Positions 1 through 6,744 are shown, numbered from the stretch's first letter. The stretch is DNA of 15,063 bases from Pontiella sp. (GCA_029939385.1 JAOZSZ010000009.1:1-15063), one strand, 5' to 3'. Notes: generated by a model not told the origin, from the letters alone. Made by a program: numbers and translations.

Positions 1-75
1 CGATGCGGTTTAACTTACGACCATGAATTGAATGATGTCGTCTGGATGCTGGGGGCTGGGCGCTGCTTGATCCTG

Positions 76-140
76 AATCTTCGTTTCCTTCGTTATCTCT
101 GTGTGGAAATTTTCTACACAGAGGAAAGGAAGTAAGCAAG
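76..140. repeat. Long imperfect palindrome, likely dispersed intergenic repeat
   Basis: The core at 97-123 is a near-perfect 27-base inverted repeat: arms CTCTGTGT and ACACAGAG, then one mismatch, then GAAA facing TTTC around a single central T. The symmetry continues outwards less exactly. The left flank (TTCGTTTCCTTCGTTAT) and the right flank (GGAAAGGAAGTAAGCAAG) are rough reverse complements. In RNA this would fold into a long hairpin. It sits outside any gene. Short elements of this kind, rich in CTTCGTTTCCTTCG and CTGTGT, are from memory scattered between genes in some Verrucomicrobiota-like genomes. That part is recall and could not be checked here. Confidence 0.6.
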
Positions 141-170
141 GGGATGTGGGGCTTGTGTGGCTATTCGTGC

Positions 171-199
171 GGGGGCGCGCTCGGCGATCACGCCCTACC
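171..199. repeat. REP-like GC-rich hairpin
   Basis: A GC-rich block, GGGGGCGCGCTCGGCGATCA followed by CGCCCTACC, contains GGGCG (173-177) pairing with CGCCC (191-195) around a 13-base loop that includes CTCGGCGATCA. It contrasts sharply with the AT-rich sequence after it. The layout (short GC stem, conserved-looking loop, intergenic position) resembles the REP elements mobilised by RAYT-type transposases. No transposase gene is in the window, and one copy cannot establish a repeat family. Confidence 0.45.
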
Positions 200-294
200 G
201 GTTTAAACTAATGGGGATGAACATGACTTGAGTTCATGATTTAAAAAAGATTACGGTTCTACTCTATCATTCAATCGAGTATCGGTAGCGGTCA

Positions 295-1725
295 ATGACT
301 ATGGAAACGATTCAGTTTGGCACACTTAACTATATGGTTTTGGGATTCTACCTCGCGGGAATGATGGGCATTGGTCTGTATTTTGCGCGGCGGCAGGAGA
401 GCGCTGAACAGTTTTTCTTAGGCGGGCGTAAGCTCCCCTGGTTGGCAGTGGCGATGAGTATGTATGCTTCACTGACTAGCGCAGTGACCTTTCTCGGGCT
501 CCCCGGCACGGCCTATTCTGAAAATATTGCCCTCATTATCGTTTGCGTTATAAGCCCGATCGTTGCGCCTTTTATTCTGATTCTATTCTATCCGATCTAT
601 CACCGGCTCCAAGTCACTACCTCCTATGAATATATTGAAAAACGGTTTGGACCAACGGCTCGTTACGGTGTCGCGGGGCTTTTCGTGCTTGCGCGCCTCG
701 GCTGGCTTGGAACGGTGGTCTATGCCCCGTCAATGGCGATGTCGATCGTTACGGGAATTCCACTTTGGAGCTGTATTTGCATGATGGGACTGCTCGCCAC
801 GGTCTATACCGCCCTCGGCGGCCTTGCCGCCGTAGTTTGGACCGATGTTGTTCAATTTATTATTCTCATCGGCGGCGCAATCTGGGTGGCGGCCAGCTTG
901 ATTCATGGCGTTGATGGAGGAATGGAGACCATCATGACCCTCGCGCGGGAGACGGGGCGATTGCATATTGTCGACTGGAAGCTTAACTTATTTACCATGT
1001 CGGGGCCGATTGTTGCCATATCCTTCTTCTTTCAGCTGATGCAGGACTATGGCACCGACCAAGTAACCGTCCAGCGCCTCATGGCCACCGGTTCGCTGCG
1101 TAACACTATTAAATCGGTCACCTTTAATGCCTGCACCGATTTCTTCTTCATTGGCCTATTACTCTTCATCGGCCTCGGGCTATTCGCTTTTTTCCAAACC
1201 TTAACCCTGCCCGAAAACATGACGAGCGATCAGGTGATGCCCTACTACATTATTCACTATCTACCGCAGGGCATCTCTGGGCTCATCATCACGGCGGTCT
1301 TTGCCGCCGCCATGTCGAGTATGGATTCTGGCATTAACTCAATTGCGACGGTCATCCTGAATGACTTCGCAAAATCCGTAAAAAATAAAGTTCGGACCGC
1401 ACGAATCCTGACTATTGGCCTGGGGATCTTTGCAACCGCGCTCGCTTTTTATGTTTCCACCTTGGGGGGCATCATTAAGGCGTTTGCCTCTTTTATGAGT
1501 CTTTTCAGCGCACCGGTGCTTGCTCTCTTCCTGCTGGGTGTACTCACACGGCGCGGCAACTTTCAGGGATGGCTCGTCGGGCTTGCCGCCTCGGTTCCCG
1601 CGACACTCTGGTTGCAAAAGGTTATCGAAGCCCACTGGATTTACTATTTCCCCTTTTCTTTCGCTGTCTCCTTCTTGGTCGCGTTAATCGCCAGTCGCTT
1701 CTTTAAGGTGGAGCCTCAATCCTAG
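295..1725 (+). CDS. Sodium:solute symporter (SSS family)
   Basis: This is an integral inner-membrane transporter of the sodium/solute symporter family (TC 2.A.21), with about 13 predicted hydrophobic helices over 476 residues, a normal length. Family hallmarks are FFLGGRKLPW after helix 1, the Ser/Thr-rich SLTSAVTFLGLPG in helix 2, TSYEYIEKRFG before helix 4, and YTALGGLAAVVWTDVVQ. The segment AAAMSSMDSGINS (about residues 335-348) corresponds to the sodium-site helix, where Ser residues bind Na+ in related structures. The substrate cannot be read from sequence; members carry sugars, sialic acid, amino acids, nucleosides or carboxylates. There is no clear Shine-Dalgarno site, and the second ATG at 301 is an equally possible start. 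The gene ends 69 bases before pyrK, which has its own likely promoter, so co-regulation with pyrimidine synthesis is not implied. Confidence 0.93.
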   Translation: MTMETIQFGTLNYMVLGFYLAGMMGIGLYFARRQESAEQFFLGGRKLPWLAVAMSMYASLTSAVTFLGLPGTAYSENIALIIVCVISPIVAPFILILFYPIYHRLQVTTSYEYIEKRFGPTARYGVAGLFVLARLGWLGTVVYAPSMAMSIVTGIPLWSCICMMGLLATVYTALGGLAAVVWTDVVQFIILIGGAIWVAASLIHGVDGGMETIMTLARETGRLHIVDWKLNLFTMSGPIVAISFFFQLMQDYGTDQVTVQRLMATGSLRNTIKSVTFNACTDFFFIGLLLFIGLGLFAFFQTLTLPENMTSDQVMPYYIIHYLPQGISGLIITAVFAAAMSSMDSGINSIATVILNDFAKSVKNKVRTARILTIGLGIFATALAFYVSTLGGIIKAFASFMSLFSAPVLALFLLGVLTRRGNFQGWLVGLAASVPATLWLQKVIEAHWIYYFPFSFAVSFLVALIASRFFKVEPQS

Positions 1726-1754
1726 ATGATTCATCGTCTGCAATCTGGAAAGGA

Positions 1755-1783
1755 TTGACCTGCTTTAGCGAAATCCTCATTAT
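1755..1783 (+). promoter_or_regulatory. Probable promoter of the pyrK operon
   Basis: TTGACC (1755-1760), a 17-base spacer, and CATTAT (1778-1783) form a fair sigma-70-type promoter. Transcription should start near 1790, only about five bases before the pyrK ATG at 1795. That fits the lack of any Shine-Dalgarno sequence there and suggests a leaderless or near-leaderless message. Confidence 0.45.
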
Positions 1784-1794
1784 CTTTTTCCATT

Positions 1795-2577
1795 ATGAAA
1801 CAAGAAAAAACAACCGTTGTTGAACATCACAATTTCCAAGGCGACTACCGTATTCTACGACTGGCCGCCCCCGAAGTTGGCCCATTAGTAAAGCCAGGGC
1901 AGTTCCTCGAACTATTAATCCCACAACTGGACGACCGAATTTTGCGCCGCCCATTTAGTATCTATAAGGCCGACGCGGAGGGCGTTTCAATTCTTTATAA
2001 GCCGGTCGGCCGAGGAACCCAGGCTATGATTCCGCTTAACGAGGGCGACCCCGTCGATATTATCGGATCGCTCGGCAACGGATTCCCCGAACTTGGCGCG
2101 GGAAAGATCCCGGTCCTCGTGGCTGGGGGATACGGGAATGCGGCACTTTACTTAAAAGCAAAAGAGCTGAAAACGAAGGGAATCGCATTTTTTGGTGGTC
2201 GAACGGCTCAGGATATTTTATGCGTCGAGGAATTTAAGAAACTGGGCTGGGAGGTGCGCCCCACCACGGACGATGGATCGCTCGGAACGAAGGGGCTAGT
2301 GACGGCGGCGTTCGACCCCTGGATGCAAGAGCAAGAAGCGGAAAAGCTCGAACTTTTTGTCTGCGGCCCCAACCCAATGCTCAAAGCCATGGGCGACCGC
2401 GCGATAGAGCACGGTTTCACGGCGTGGCTTTCGATGGATAAAAATATGGCCTGCGGCGTGGGCGCCTGCCTGACGTGCGTGATTAAACGAAAAACAGAAG
2501 ATGGGGGTTGGGAATGGGCGCGCTGTTGTAAGGACGGCCCCATCTTCGAGTCGCGCGAAATCCTTTGGGAAGAATAG
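1795..2577 (+). CDS. pyrK: Dihydroorotate dehydrogenase electron transfer subunit
   Basis: PyrK passes electrons from dihydroorotate oxidation in PyrD to NAD+ through FAD and a [2Fe-2S] cluster, in the cytoplasmic PyrD2K2 complex of pyrimidine biosynthesis. The 260-residue protein matches family length. An N-terminal ferredoxin-reductase-like beta barrel carries the flavin motif RRPFSI (51-56). The nucleotide-binding domain has VAGGYGNAALY (109-119) and the FVCGPNPML loop (188-196). The cluster ligands are visible as C220-x4-C225-x2-C228 and a fourth Cys at 245 in CKDGPIF, with C244 as an extra neighbour. The glycine loop reads GGYGNAAL where many homologues have a VAP- or VPP-like end, a small deviation. 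It is followed at 11 bases by pyrD, its obligate partner. Confidence 0.94.
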   Translation: MKQEKTTVVEHHNFQGDYRILRLAAPEVGPLVKPGQFLELLIPQLDDRILRRPFSIYKADAEGVSILYKPVGRGTQAMIPLNEGDPVDIIGSLGNGFPELGAGKIPVLVAGGYGNAALYLKAKELKTKGIAFFGGRTAQDILCVEEFKKLGWEVRPTTDDGSLGTKGLVTAAFDPWMQEQEAEKLELFVCGPNPMLKAMGDRAIEHGFTAWLSMDKNMACGVGACLTCVIKRKTEDGGWEWARCCKDGPIFESREILWEE

Positions 2578-2588
2578 GGTTACTGAAT

Positions 2589-3503
2589 ATGAGTGTTGAT
2601 TTGAGTATTAAAATTGGGTCGATGGAGATGAAGAATCCGGTGACGGTGGCGTCGGGGACCTTCGGCTATGGACCAGAATATGCGGAGCTGGTTGACCTCA
2701 ATCGACTCGGCGCAATTACCGTGAAAGGGATCGGCCCGGAGGAACATGTTGGAAATTCGACTCCTCGGACGTTCGAAACGCGCGGCGGCATGCTGAATGC
2801 AATTGGCCTGCCTGGGCCGGGGGCTCAGGGCTTTATCGATAAATATGTCCCCTTCCTCTCTCAATACAATGTTCCGGTGATTGTGAATATCTGGGGCAAA
2901 AGCATGGAAGATTATGGCAAAGTGGTAGAAATTCTCGATGCCGTGGATACGGTTTCGGCCTACGAGATTAATCTCTCCTGCCCCAATGTGAAGGAAGGCG
3001 GCTCGGCCTTCGGAACGGATACGGATTCCTTTTCGCGCGTGATCGAGCTGGTGCGCGGTAAGACCCAAAAGCCGATTATCCCGAAGCTGGCGCCGAATGT
3101 TTCGGATATTGGGGTCTTCGCAAAAGCCGCAGAAAACTCGGGCGCGGATGCGATTTCAATTATGAATTCCTACCCCGCTATGGCCATCAATATTGAAACC
3201 CTCGAACCGGAACTAGCCAATCGAACGGGCGGGCTGAGTGGCCCCCCGATCAAACCGATTGCCATTAAACTCGTATGGGATGCCGCGAAAGCCACCACAC
3301 TGCCCATCATTGGAATGGGCGGCATTTATGAGCCAGAGGATGCCATCGAGTTCATGATTGCGGGAGCAACCGCCGTGGCAGTGGGCACGGCTAACTTTAC
3401 CGATCCATCAACCATTAATCGTGTGATTGACGGCATCGAAACCTATCTCTCTCAGAAGGGCTATCGCTCGGCGAGTGAGTTAGTCGGCACGGTGAAGGCA
3501 TGA
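2589..3503 (+). CDS. pyrD: Dihydroorotate dehydrogenase B, catalytic subunit
   Basis: This FMN-dependent TIM-barrel enzyme oxidises dihydroorotate to orotate, the fourth step of UMP synthesis. Neighbouring PyrK and the catalytic cysteine mark it as class 1B (NAD-linked). From the ATG at 2589 it has 304 residues. Visible active-site residues, by comparison with Lactococcus enzymes, are K46 (ITVKGIG), N70 (MLNAIGL), N128, C131 and N133 (INLSCPN), K166 (IPKLAPN), and N193-S194 (IMNSY). FMN phosphate loops are IGMGGI and VGTANF. The loop after N70 reads GLPGPG rather than the usual GLQNPG, a substitution outside the listed orotate contacts. The frame is open further upstream to a TTG at 2565 inside pyrK, but family alignment and a GGGAAG/AATAGGG stretch just ahead favour 2589. 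Its stop overlaps the next start as ATGA. Confidence 0.93.
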   Translation: MSVDLSIKIGSMEMKNPVTVASGTFGYGPEYAELVDLNRLGAITVKGIGPEEHVGNSTPRTFETRGGMLNAIGLPGPGAQGFIDKYVPFLSQYNVPVIVNIWGKSMEDYGKVVEILDAVDTVSAYEINLSCPNVKEGGSAFGTDTDSFSRVIELVRGKTQKPIIPKLAPNVSDIGVFAKAAENSGADAISIMNSYPAMAINIETLEPELANRTGGLSGPPIKPIAIKLVWDAAKATTLPIIGMGGIYEPEDAIEFMIAGATAVAVGTANFTDPSTINRVIDGIETYLSQKGYRSASELVGTVKA

Positions 3504-4102
3504 CTAAACCCCAGTTCAATGGTGTGATTGGCCTAGGGGTCGTCTTTCTGGCACTCACCCTTTGGCTCTCTTTTTTTCAACCGTTCATTCCCGATGCGGT
3601 CTATACGGCAATCCCTTCTCAAGCAACCTTTACACATAAAGCAAACCATCTAGAAGAGTTGCTCCAAAGCCCCGTATGCAGCCAACTCGACAAAGCACTC
3701 GGGGCAGGAAATTCACTGCAGGATCTACTCGCATCTTCAACCTGGAAAAATCTAGCCGCTCCCTCGGAAATTGTAGTCGCCGATATCCCGTTTCGATATG
3801 CCGGACAAAATAAGGCCTGGGCCGCCGTGTGCTGGGTAGGCTGGCGGAGTCCTTGGTTACGCTGGAGATTGGAACACACACGCGCCGATGGGTTTTCTTT
3901 TCTCGGGAAACATTCCGCTTGGCCGGTCTGGAAATATGAGAGGCTCGACGTGGCGCGGGGAGCCAGTTTTACCTTTGCCCTAACAGACAATCTATTCATA
4001 GCTTGTTTATCAGAGGACCCTACCGATATTCTCCTGCTTTTAGATACTTATGACCAACGAATCCCCGCCATCAACGCTGAAAAAACAAGGAATACCCCAT
4101 AA
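3500..4102 (+). CDS. Unknown membrane-anchored protein, pyr operon
   Basis: I do not recognise this 200-residue protein with confidence. One hydrophobic segment (about residues 8-28, GVIGLGVVFLALTLWLSFF) should anchor it in the inner membrane, with the rest exported. The exported part is a mixed alpha/beta sequence rich in Trp and aromatic residues (AWAAVCWVGWRSPWLRWRLE near 107-126). It vaguely recalls the N-terminal section of much larger hypothetical proteins with a YTAIPSQATF-like start. The ending, shortly after LLLLDTYDQRIP, looks abrupt for such a fold, so this may be a shortened relative; that is a guess. The ATG overlaps the pyrD stop (ATGA) and its TAA overlaps the next ATG (TAATG), so translation is probably coupled across the operon. 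Confidence 0.7.
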   Translation: MTKPQFNGVIGLGVVFLALTLWLSFFQPFIPDAVYTAIPSQATFTHKANHLEELLQSPVCSQLDKALGAGNSLQDLLASSTWKNLAAPSEIVVADIPFRYAGQNKAWAAVCWVGWRSPWLRWRLEHTRADGFSFLGKHSAWPVWKYERLDVARGASFTFALTDNLFIACLSEDPTDILLLLDTYDQRIPAINAEKTRNTP

Positions 4103-5079
4103 TGAAGCCCCTACGAAACCTATCAATCATCGGACTCTCTTGTTTCGTATTATCGGGTTGCATAACGAATAAAGCGGCCGACGAAGTCGTTATGCCGAAA
4201 ATGCAACAAAACACCTATCTCTCGCATGCCAAGCCTCCGCAACAGTTTGGTTTCTCCATATATTCTACCGAGGACGGTATGGCTTATTCAGGAAGCTGCC
4301 GCCTGCATCCTAACCATTTAGTCTCCGCAAAATTGAGCCGAGGCAATATTCCTGTCATTAACATACGCGGAAAATCAAAACGGAATAAAATGAATGTTTT
4401 GATTGATTTCAGCTCGCCAACTTCTTGGCTAGAATTTTCAACCTCACAAAAATTTGGGGCTCAGTTTATGGGGAAAGATAGTCATGTGATTCCTTATCGA
4501 GGGAGTTATAACACCGGCGGTGTTGATGCCTATGCCGGAGTGATCGCTCAACTCCGAATCGATACTCTCTTTATGGAAAATATTCCCTTTCAGATTCGAA
4601 TGGCACAAGGCTCACTCGGTCCACTGGCACGAGGCATCAAAAGCCCTTCAATTGATGCCATATTGGGCTACGATAACCTCAGAAATTTTGAATATATTCA
4701 GATTAATCTAATACGAAATACGATCCTCTTTTCCTCAACGACCCCCTACATCCCCCACTCAGAATTACTTGTGGCCACCGCCAACATGGTCAACAGCCAC
4801 GGTCATGGTTTAGCGATTAAAGGCCACGTAGATGGTGTAACCACACCGGTGATCCTCGATCTCGCGGGAGATTATTATTTTGCGCGCGGTGATGTGAAAG
4901 TGAGCGTCACCAAGGAGCTTGATCTAAATTATTTATCTTTCGATCATGTTCCGACTCTGATCCTTCCCGTTCATAACGTTCCGCCTAGAGTTGGCCGCAA
5001 GTTACTGGCTCCGTATATCATCACCATCTGCAGCAAGAAGGGCGTGGTTTATTTTGAGGAACTTCAAAAAAACTACTAA
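4102..5079 (+). CDS. Lipoprotein with two degenerate retropepsin-like lobes
   Basis: A 325-residue exported lipoprotein. The signal peptide ends in a lipobox LSGC with the lipidated Cys at 20. Two repeats of the retropepsin/aspartyl-protease lobe can be seen. Lobe 1 has VLIDFSSPTSW (99-109) and the closing ILGYDNLRNFEYIQINLIRNTILF (split here at 187-196 and 197-210). Lobe 2 has PVILDLAGDYYF (249-260) and VGRKLLAPYIITI (297-309), then a GVVYFE strand (314-319). These match the D-T/S-G and hydrophobic-Gly-D-x-L patterns of the fold, but both catalytic triads are altered (D102-F-S, D253-L-A), so peptidase activity is doubtful. An AAGGAA stretch about ten bases ahead of the ATG is a plausible ribosome site. 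Base composition is more AT-rich than that of pyrKD. The family assignment rests on motif reading only. Confidence 0.75.
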   Translation: MKPLRNLSIIGLSCFVLSGCITNKAADEVVMPKMQQNTYLSHAKPPQQFGFSIYSTEDGMAYSGSCRLHPNHLVSAKLSRGNIPVINIRGKSKRNKMNVLIDFSSPTSWLEFSTSQKFGAQFMGKDSHVIPYRGSYNTGGVDAYAGVIAQLRIDTLFMENIPFQIRMAQGSLGPLARGIKSPSIDAILGYDNLRNFEYIQINLIRNTILFSSTTPYIPHSELLVATANMVNSHGHGLAIKGHVDGVTTPVILDLAGDYYFARGDVKVSVTKELDLNYLSFDHVPTLILPVHNVPPRVGRKLLAPYIITICSKKGVVYFEELQKNY

Positions 5080-5115
5080 GACACCTCGCCTGTTATCTAA
5101 ATTATTTTACTTTTT

Positions 5116-5159
5116 CTAATAGGAAAAAGCCTCTTTTTATTAGGAAATATAGCTTTTTC
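5116..5159 (+). other. Two competing AT-rich hairpins
   Basis: Hairpin A pairs CTAAT (5116-5120) with ATTAG (5139-5143) and AAAAAG (5124-5129) with CTTTTT (5133-5138), with a CCT loop and an AGG bulge. Hairpin B pairs GAAAAAGC (5123-5130) perfectly with GCTTTTTC (5152-5159). The two share the same left arm, so only one can form at a time. TAATAGGAAA (5118-5127) and TATTAGGAAA (5138-5147) are near-identical direct copies. The arrangement resembles a switch but could be chance in AT-rich sequence. Confidence 0.4.
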
Positions 5160-5313
5160 AAAGAAACTCCTAAAAAAGTTCATAATTTGGGTAACACTTG
5201 GCCGCCTGCCTTCGTATTCATTAACGAACCCAATCAACACCTAGTTTAAGAAGAAGCACACGCAACCATTTAAGTGAACCCAAATATACCGGTTGCTCAC
5301 TTCAACACTCTGA

Positions 5314-5346
5314 GAAAACCCCGCCACCCAGCGGGGTTTTCTTTTT
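5314..5346 (+). terminator. Strong intrinsic terminator
   Basis: A perfect 11-base-pair stem, GAAAACCCCGC (5314-5324) with GCGGGGTTTTC (5331-5341), closes a six-base loop CACCCA and is followed by five Ts (5342-5346). The A-rich left shoulder makes it potentially two-way. It ends transcription from the pyr operon or from a small RNA in the gap, just before the helicase promoter. Confidence 0.9.
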
Positions 5347-5354
5347 GCCCCTGT

Positions 5355-5383
5355 TTGACAAAAACTAACCTGAACGGTAGGTT
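5355..5383 (+). promoter_or_regulatory. Probable promoter of the DEAD-box helicase gene
   Basis: A perfect TTGACA (5355-5360) is followed after 17 bases by TAGGTT (5378-5383), which keeps the key T, A and final T of a -10 box. The start of transcription would be near 5390, a few bases before the ATG at 5393, with no Shine-Dalgarno site. The message should be leaderless or nearly so. Confidence 0.5.
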
Positions 5384-5392
5384 CCGCCCCCT

Positions 5393-6715
5393 ATGAAATT
5401 TTCAGAACTATCCTTGAGTGCCCCCATTTTGCAAGCGGTCGAAGAGGCGGGCTATACCCAGCCAACCCCCATTCAGGCCGAAGCCATCCCCGCGATCCTT
5501 TCCGGTCGCGATGTTCTCGGCTGCGCCCGTACCGGCACCGGGAAAACGGCCGCATTCGCACTCCCTCTCATTCAACGATTAGAGGATTCTTGGACGGCCG
5601 CACGCGAAATCAGAGTTCGCTCATTAATTCTATCTCCAACTCGCGAACTCGCGATTCAACTCTATAAAAACATTAATATGTTCGCACAACATACCGAACT
5701 AGCCACTTTACTGGTACACGGCGGCGTCGGGTTTGACAATCAAGTCGATATCTTGCGCGGTGGCATTGATATTCTCGTTGCCACCCCGGGACGGATGCTT
5801 GATCTGATTGCCCGGAAATCACTTCGACTCGACCAAGTCGAAATCTTTGTGGTCGATGAAGCTGATCGCATGCTCGATATGGGGTTTTCTCCCGACATTC
5901 GAAAAGTTGCCAAAATGCTTCCGCAATCTCGGCAAGCGCTCTTCTTTTCTGCCACCATGCCTCAAGACGCACTCAAACTTGCAGGAAGCTTTCTACGCAA
6001 ACCCCTGCACCTTTCGGTCGATCCCGTTTCTGCTGTCGCCGAAAATATTTCTAAGTCGCTCTACTATGTAGAGAAGAACGATAAGTTTGCCTTGCTCGAA
6101 TGGATTTTAAAACAACTCAACTATGACCGTGTTCTTGTGTTTTGTCGTACCCGCCGAGGGGCCGATCTTCTTACCGAACGCATGAAGAAGGCGGAGCTCC
6201 CTGTTGCGGTACTGCATGGCGATAAAACACAATTGCACCGACAAACCATTCTTGAAGAATTCCGATCCGGCGAAATGCCGGTGCTAATTGCCACCGATCT
6301 CGCGGCACGCGGCATCGATATCGAGAACATTTCGCATATCATTAATTTTGATCTTCCGAACGAAGCCGAAACATTTGTGCACCGTATTGGCCGGACCGCC
6401 CGCGCCGGAGCATCAGGTTCTGCGTTAAGCTTCTGTGATCCCACAGAAAAATCTTATCTGCGTGAAATTCTCACCCATCTTGGAGAGGATCCCGAGGTCG
6501 TGACCGAGCACCCTTTTCACAGCGAACAGACCATGAATTATTCGGGACGCGTGCAATCCAAACACGCCCCCGAGCGGATCGCTATTAGACGGAGTAAAAA
6601 TAAAGAAAAAACGTGGCGGCTCAGCCCCGGCGAGCGCACGAAGGTTCATACCCCATCCGAGGATACCCTTAAGAAAAATGCGCGCCGAAATCCCAAGAAA
6701 AAGAAAACGGATTAA
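5393..6715 (+). CDS. DEAD-box ATP-dependent RNA helicase (RhlE-like)
   Basis: A 440-residue ATP-dependent RNA helicase acting in the cytoplasm on structured RNA, typically in ribosome assembly, RNA decay or cold adaptation. All motifs are intact: the Q motif with F3 and the GYTQPTPIQ stretch (20-28), motif I ARTGTGKT (45-52), Ia PTREL (83-87), Ib TPGR (131-134), II DEAD (155-158), III SAT (186-188), IV VLVFCRTRR (247-255), V ATDLAARGIDI (300-310), and VI HRIGRTARAG (330-339). The RecA-like core ends near 375. A basic, probably flexible tail follows, finishing in a Lys/Arg-rich stretch typical of RhlE-type proteins and likely to aid RNA binding. The exact subfamily (RhlE rather than SrmB or DeaD) is an inference, so no symbol is given. 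It stands alone between a terminator and the convergent rph. Confidence 0.95.
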   Translation: MKFSELSLSAPILQAVEEAGYTQPTPIQAEAIPAILSGRDVLGCARTGTGKTAAFALPLIQRLEDSWTAAREIRVRSLILSPTRELAIQLYKNINMFAQHTELATLLVHGGVGFDNQVDILRGGIDILVATPGRMLDLIARKSLRLDQVEIFVVDEADRMLDMGFSPDIRKVAKMLPQSRQALFFSATMPQDALKLAGSFLRKPLHLSVDPVSAVAENISKSLYYVEKNDKFALLEWILKQLNYDRVLVFCRTRRGADLLTERMKKAELPVAVLHGDKTQLHRQTILEEFRSGEMPVLIATDLAARGIDIENISHIINFDLPNEAETFVHRIGRTARAGASGSALSFCDPTEKSYLREILTHLGEDPEVVTEHPFHSEQTMNYSGRVQSKHAPERIAIRRSKNKEKTWRLSPGERTKVHTPSEDTLKKNARRNPKKKKTD

Positions 6716-6744
6716 AGGATTATAAAAAGCTCTTTTATCCTGCT
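6716..6744. terminator. Possible shared hairpin between convergent genes
   Basis: In the 29 bases between the helicase and rph stops, AGGAT and AAAAG on the left pair with CTTTT and ATCCT on the right (6716-6741), with a TATA bulge and a very tight loop. A-rich and T-rich shoulders could let it end transcription from both sides. The bulge and loop make it weaker than the terminator at 5314. Confidence 0.35.

Larger units (their letters stand above)
1..294. other. Non-coding left edge before the symporter gene
   Basis: No recognisable gene lies here. The first plus-strand frame is open from base 1 to a TAA at 133-135, so the tail of an upstream gene could enter the window. However, its second half is made of repeat DNA and its translation resembles nothing I know. 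The region holds two palindromic elements, described separately, and then an AT-rich stretch (about 229-280) where the promoter of the symporter gene should lie. I see a possible TTGAGT at 228-233 but no good -10 partner, so no promoter is called. Confidence 0.5.
5080..5392. other. Structured 313-base gap before the helicase gene
   Basis: No convincing reading frame lies here. In order it holds an AT-rich block with two mutually exclusive hairpins (5116-5159), a more mixed stretch able to fold into nested stems (5187-5235 and 5261-5306), a strong intrinsic terminator (5314-5346), and the helicase promoter (5355-5383). The middle part could be a trailer of the pyr operon or a separate small RNA of roughly 150 bases ending at the terminator. 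A CATAAT at 5181-5186 could be a -10 for such an RNA, but its -35 is poor. Confidence 0.6.

Noticed and set aside
97..123. DnaA box (TGTGGAAAT resembling TGTGGATAA)
   Set aside because: A single imperfect match inside a palindrome; there is no cluster of boxes, no AT-rich unwinding element beside it and no dnaA gene.
1..135. Tail of an upstream protein in the first frame
   Set aside because: The frame is open to 135, but half of it is palindromic repeat DNA and the translation is unrecognisable. It is mentioned only as a possibility.
2565..2588. Longer pyrD start at a TTG inside pyrK
   Set aside because: The extra eight residues are not part of the PyrD fold, and the ATG at 2589 has a purine-rich stretch ahead and matches the usual N-terminus.
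2580..3068. Long minus-strand frame opposite pyrD (162 codons)
   Set aside because: It mirrors a well-supported gene and has no recognisable domain. Other antisense frames opposite pyrK, yidC and rnpA-type genes were set aside for the same reason.
5080..5392. Sigma-54 (-24/-12) promoter in the gap
   Set aside because: TTGGCC followed by CTGCC was inspected, but it lacks the GC of the -12 element at the right spacing. Other intergenic regions also had no match.
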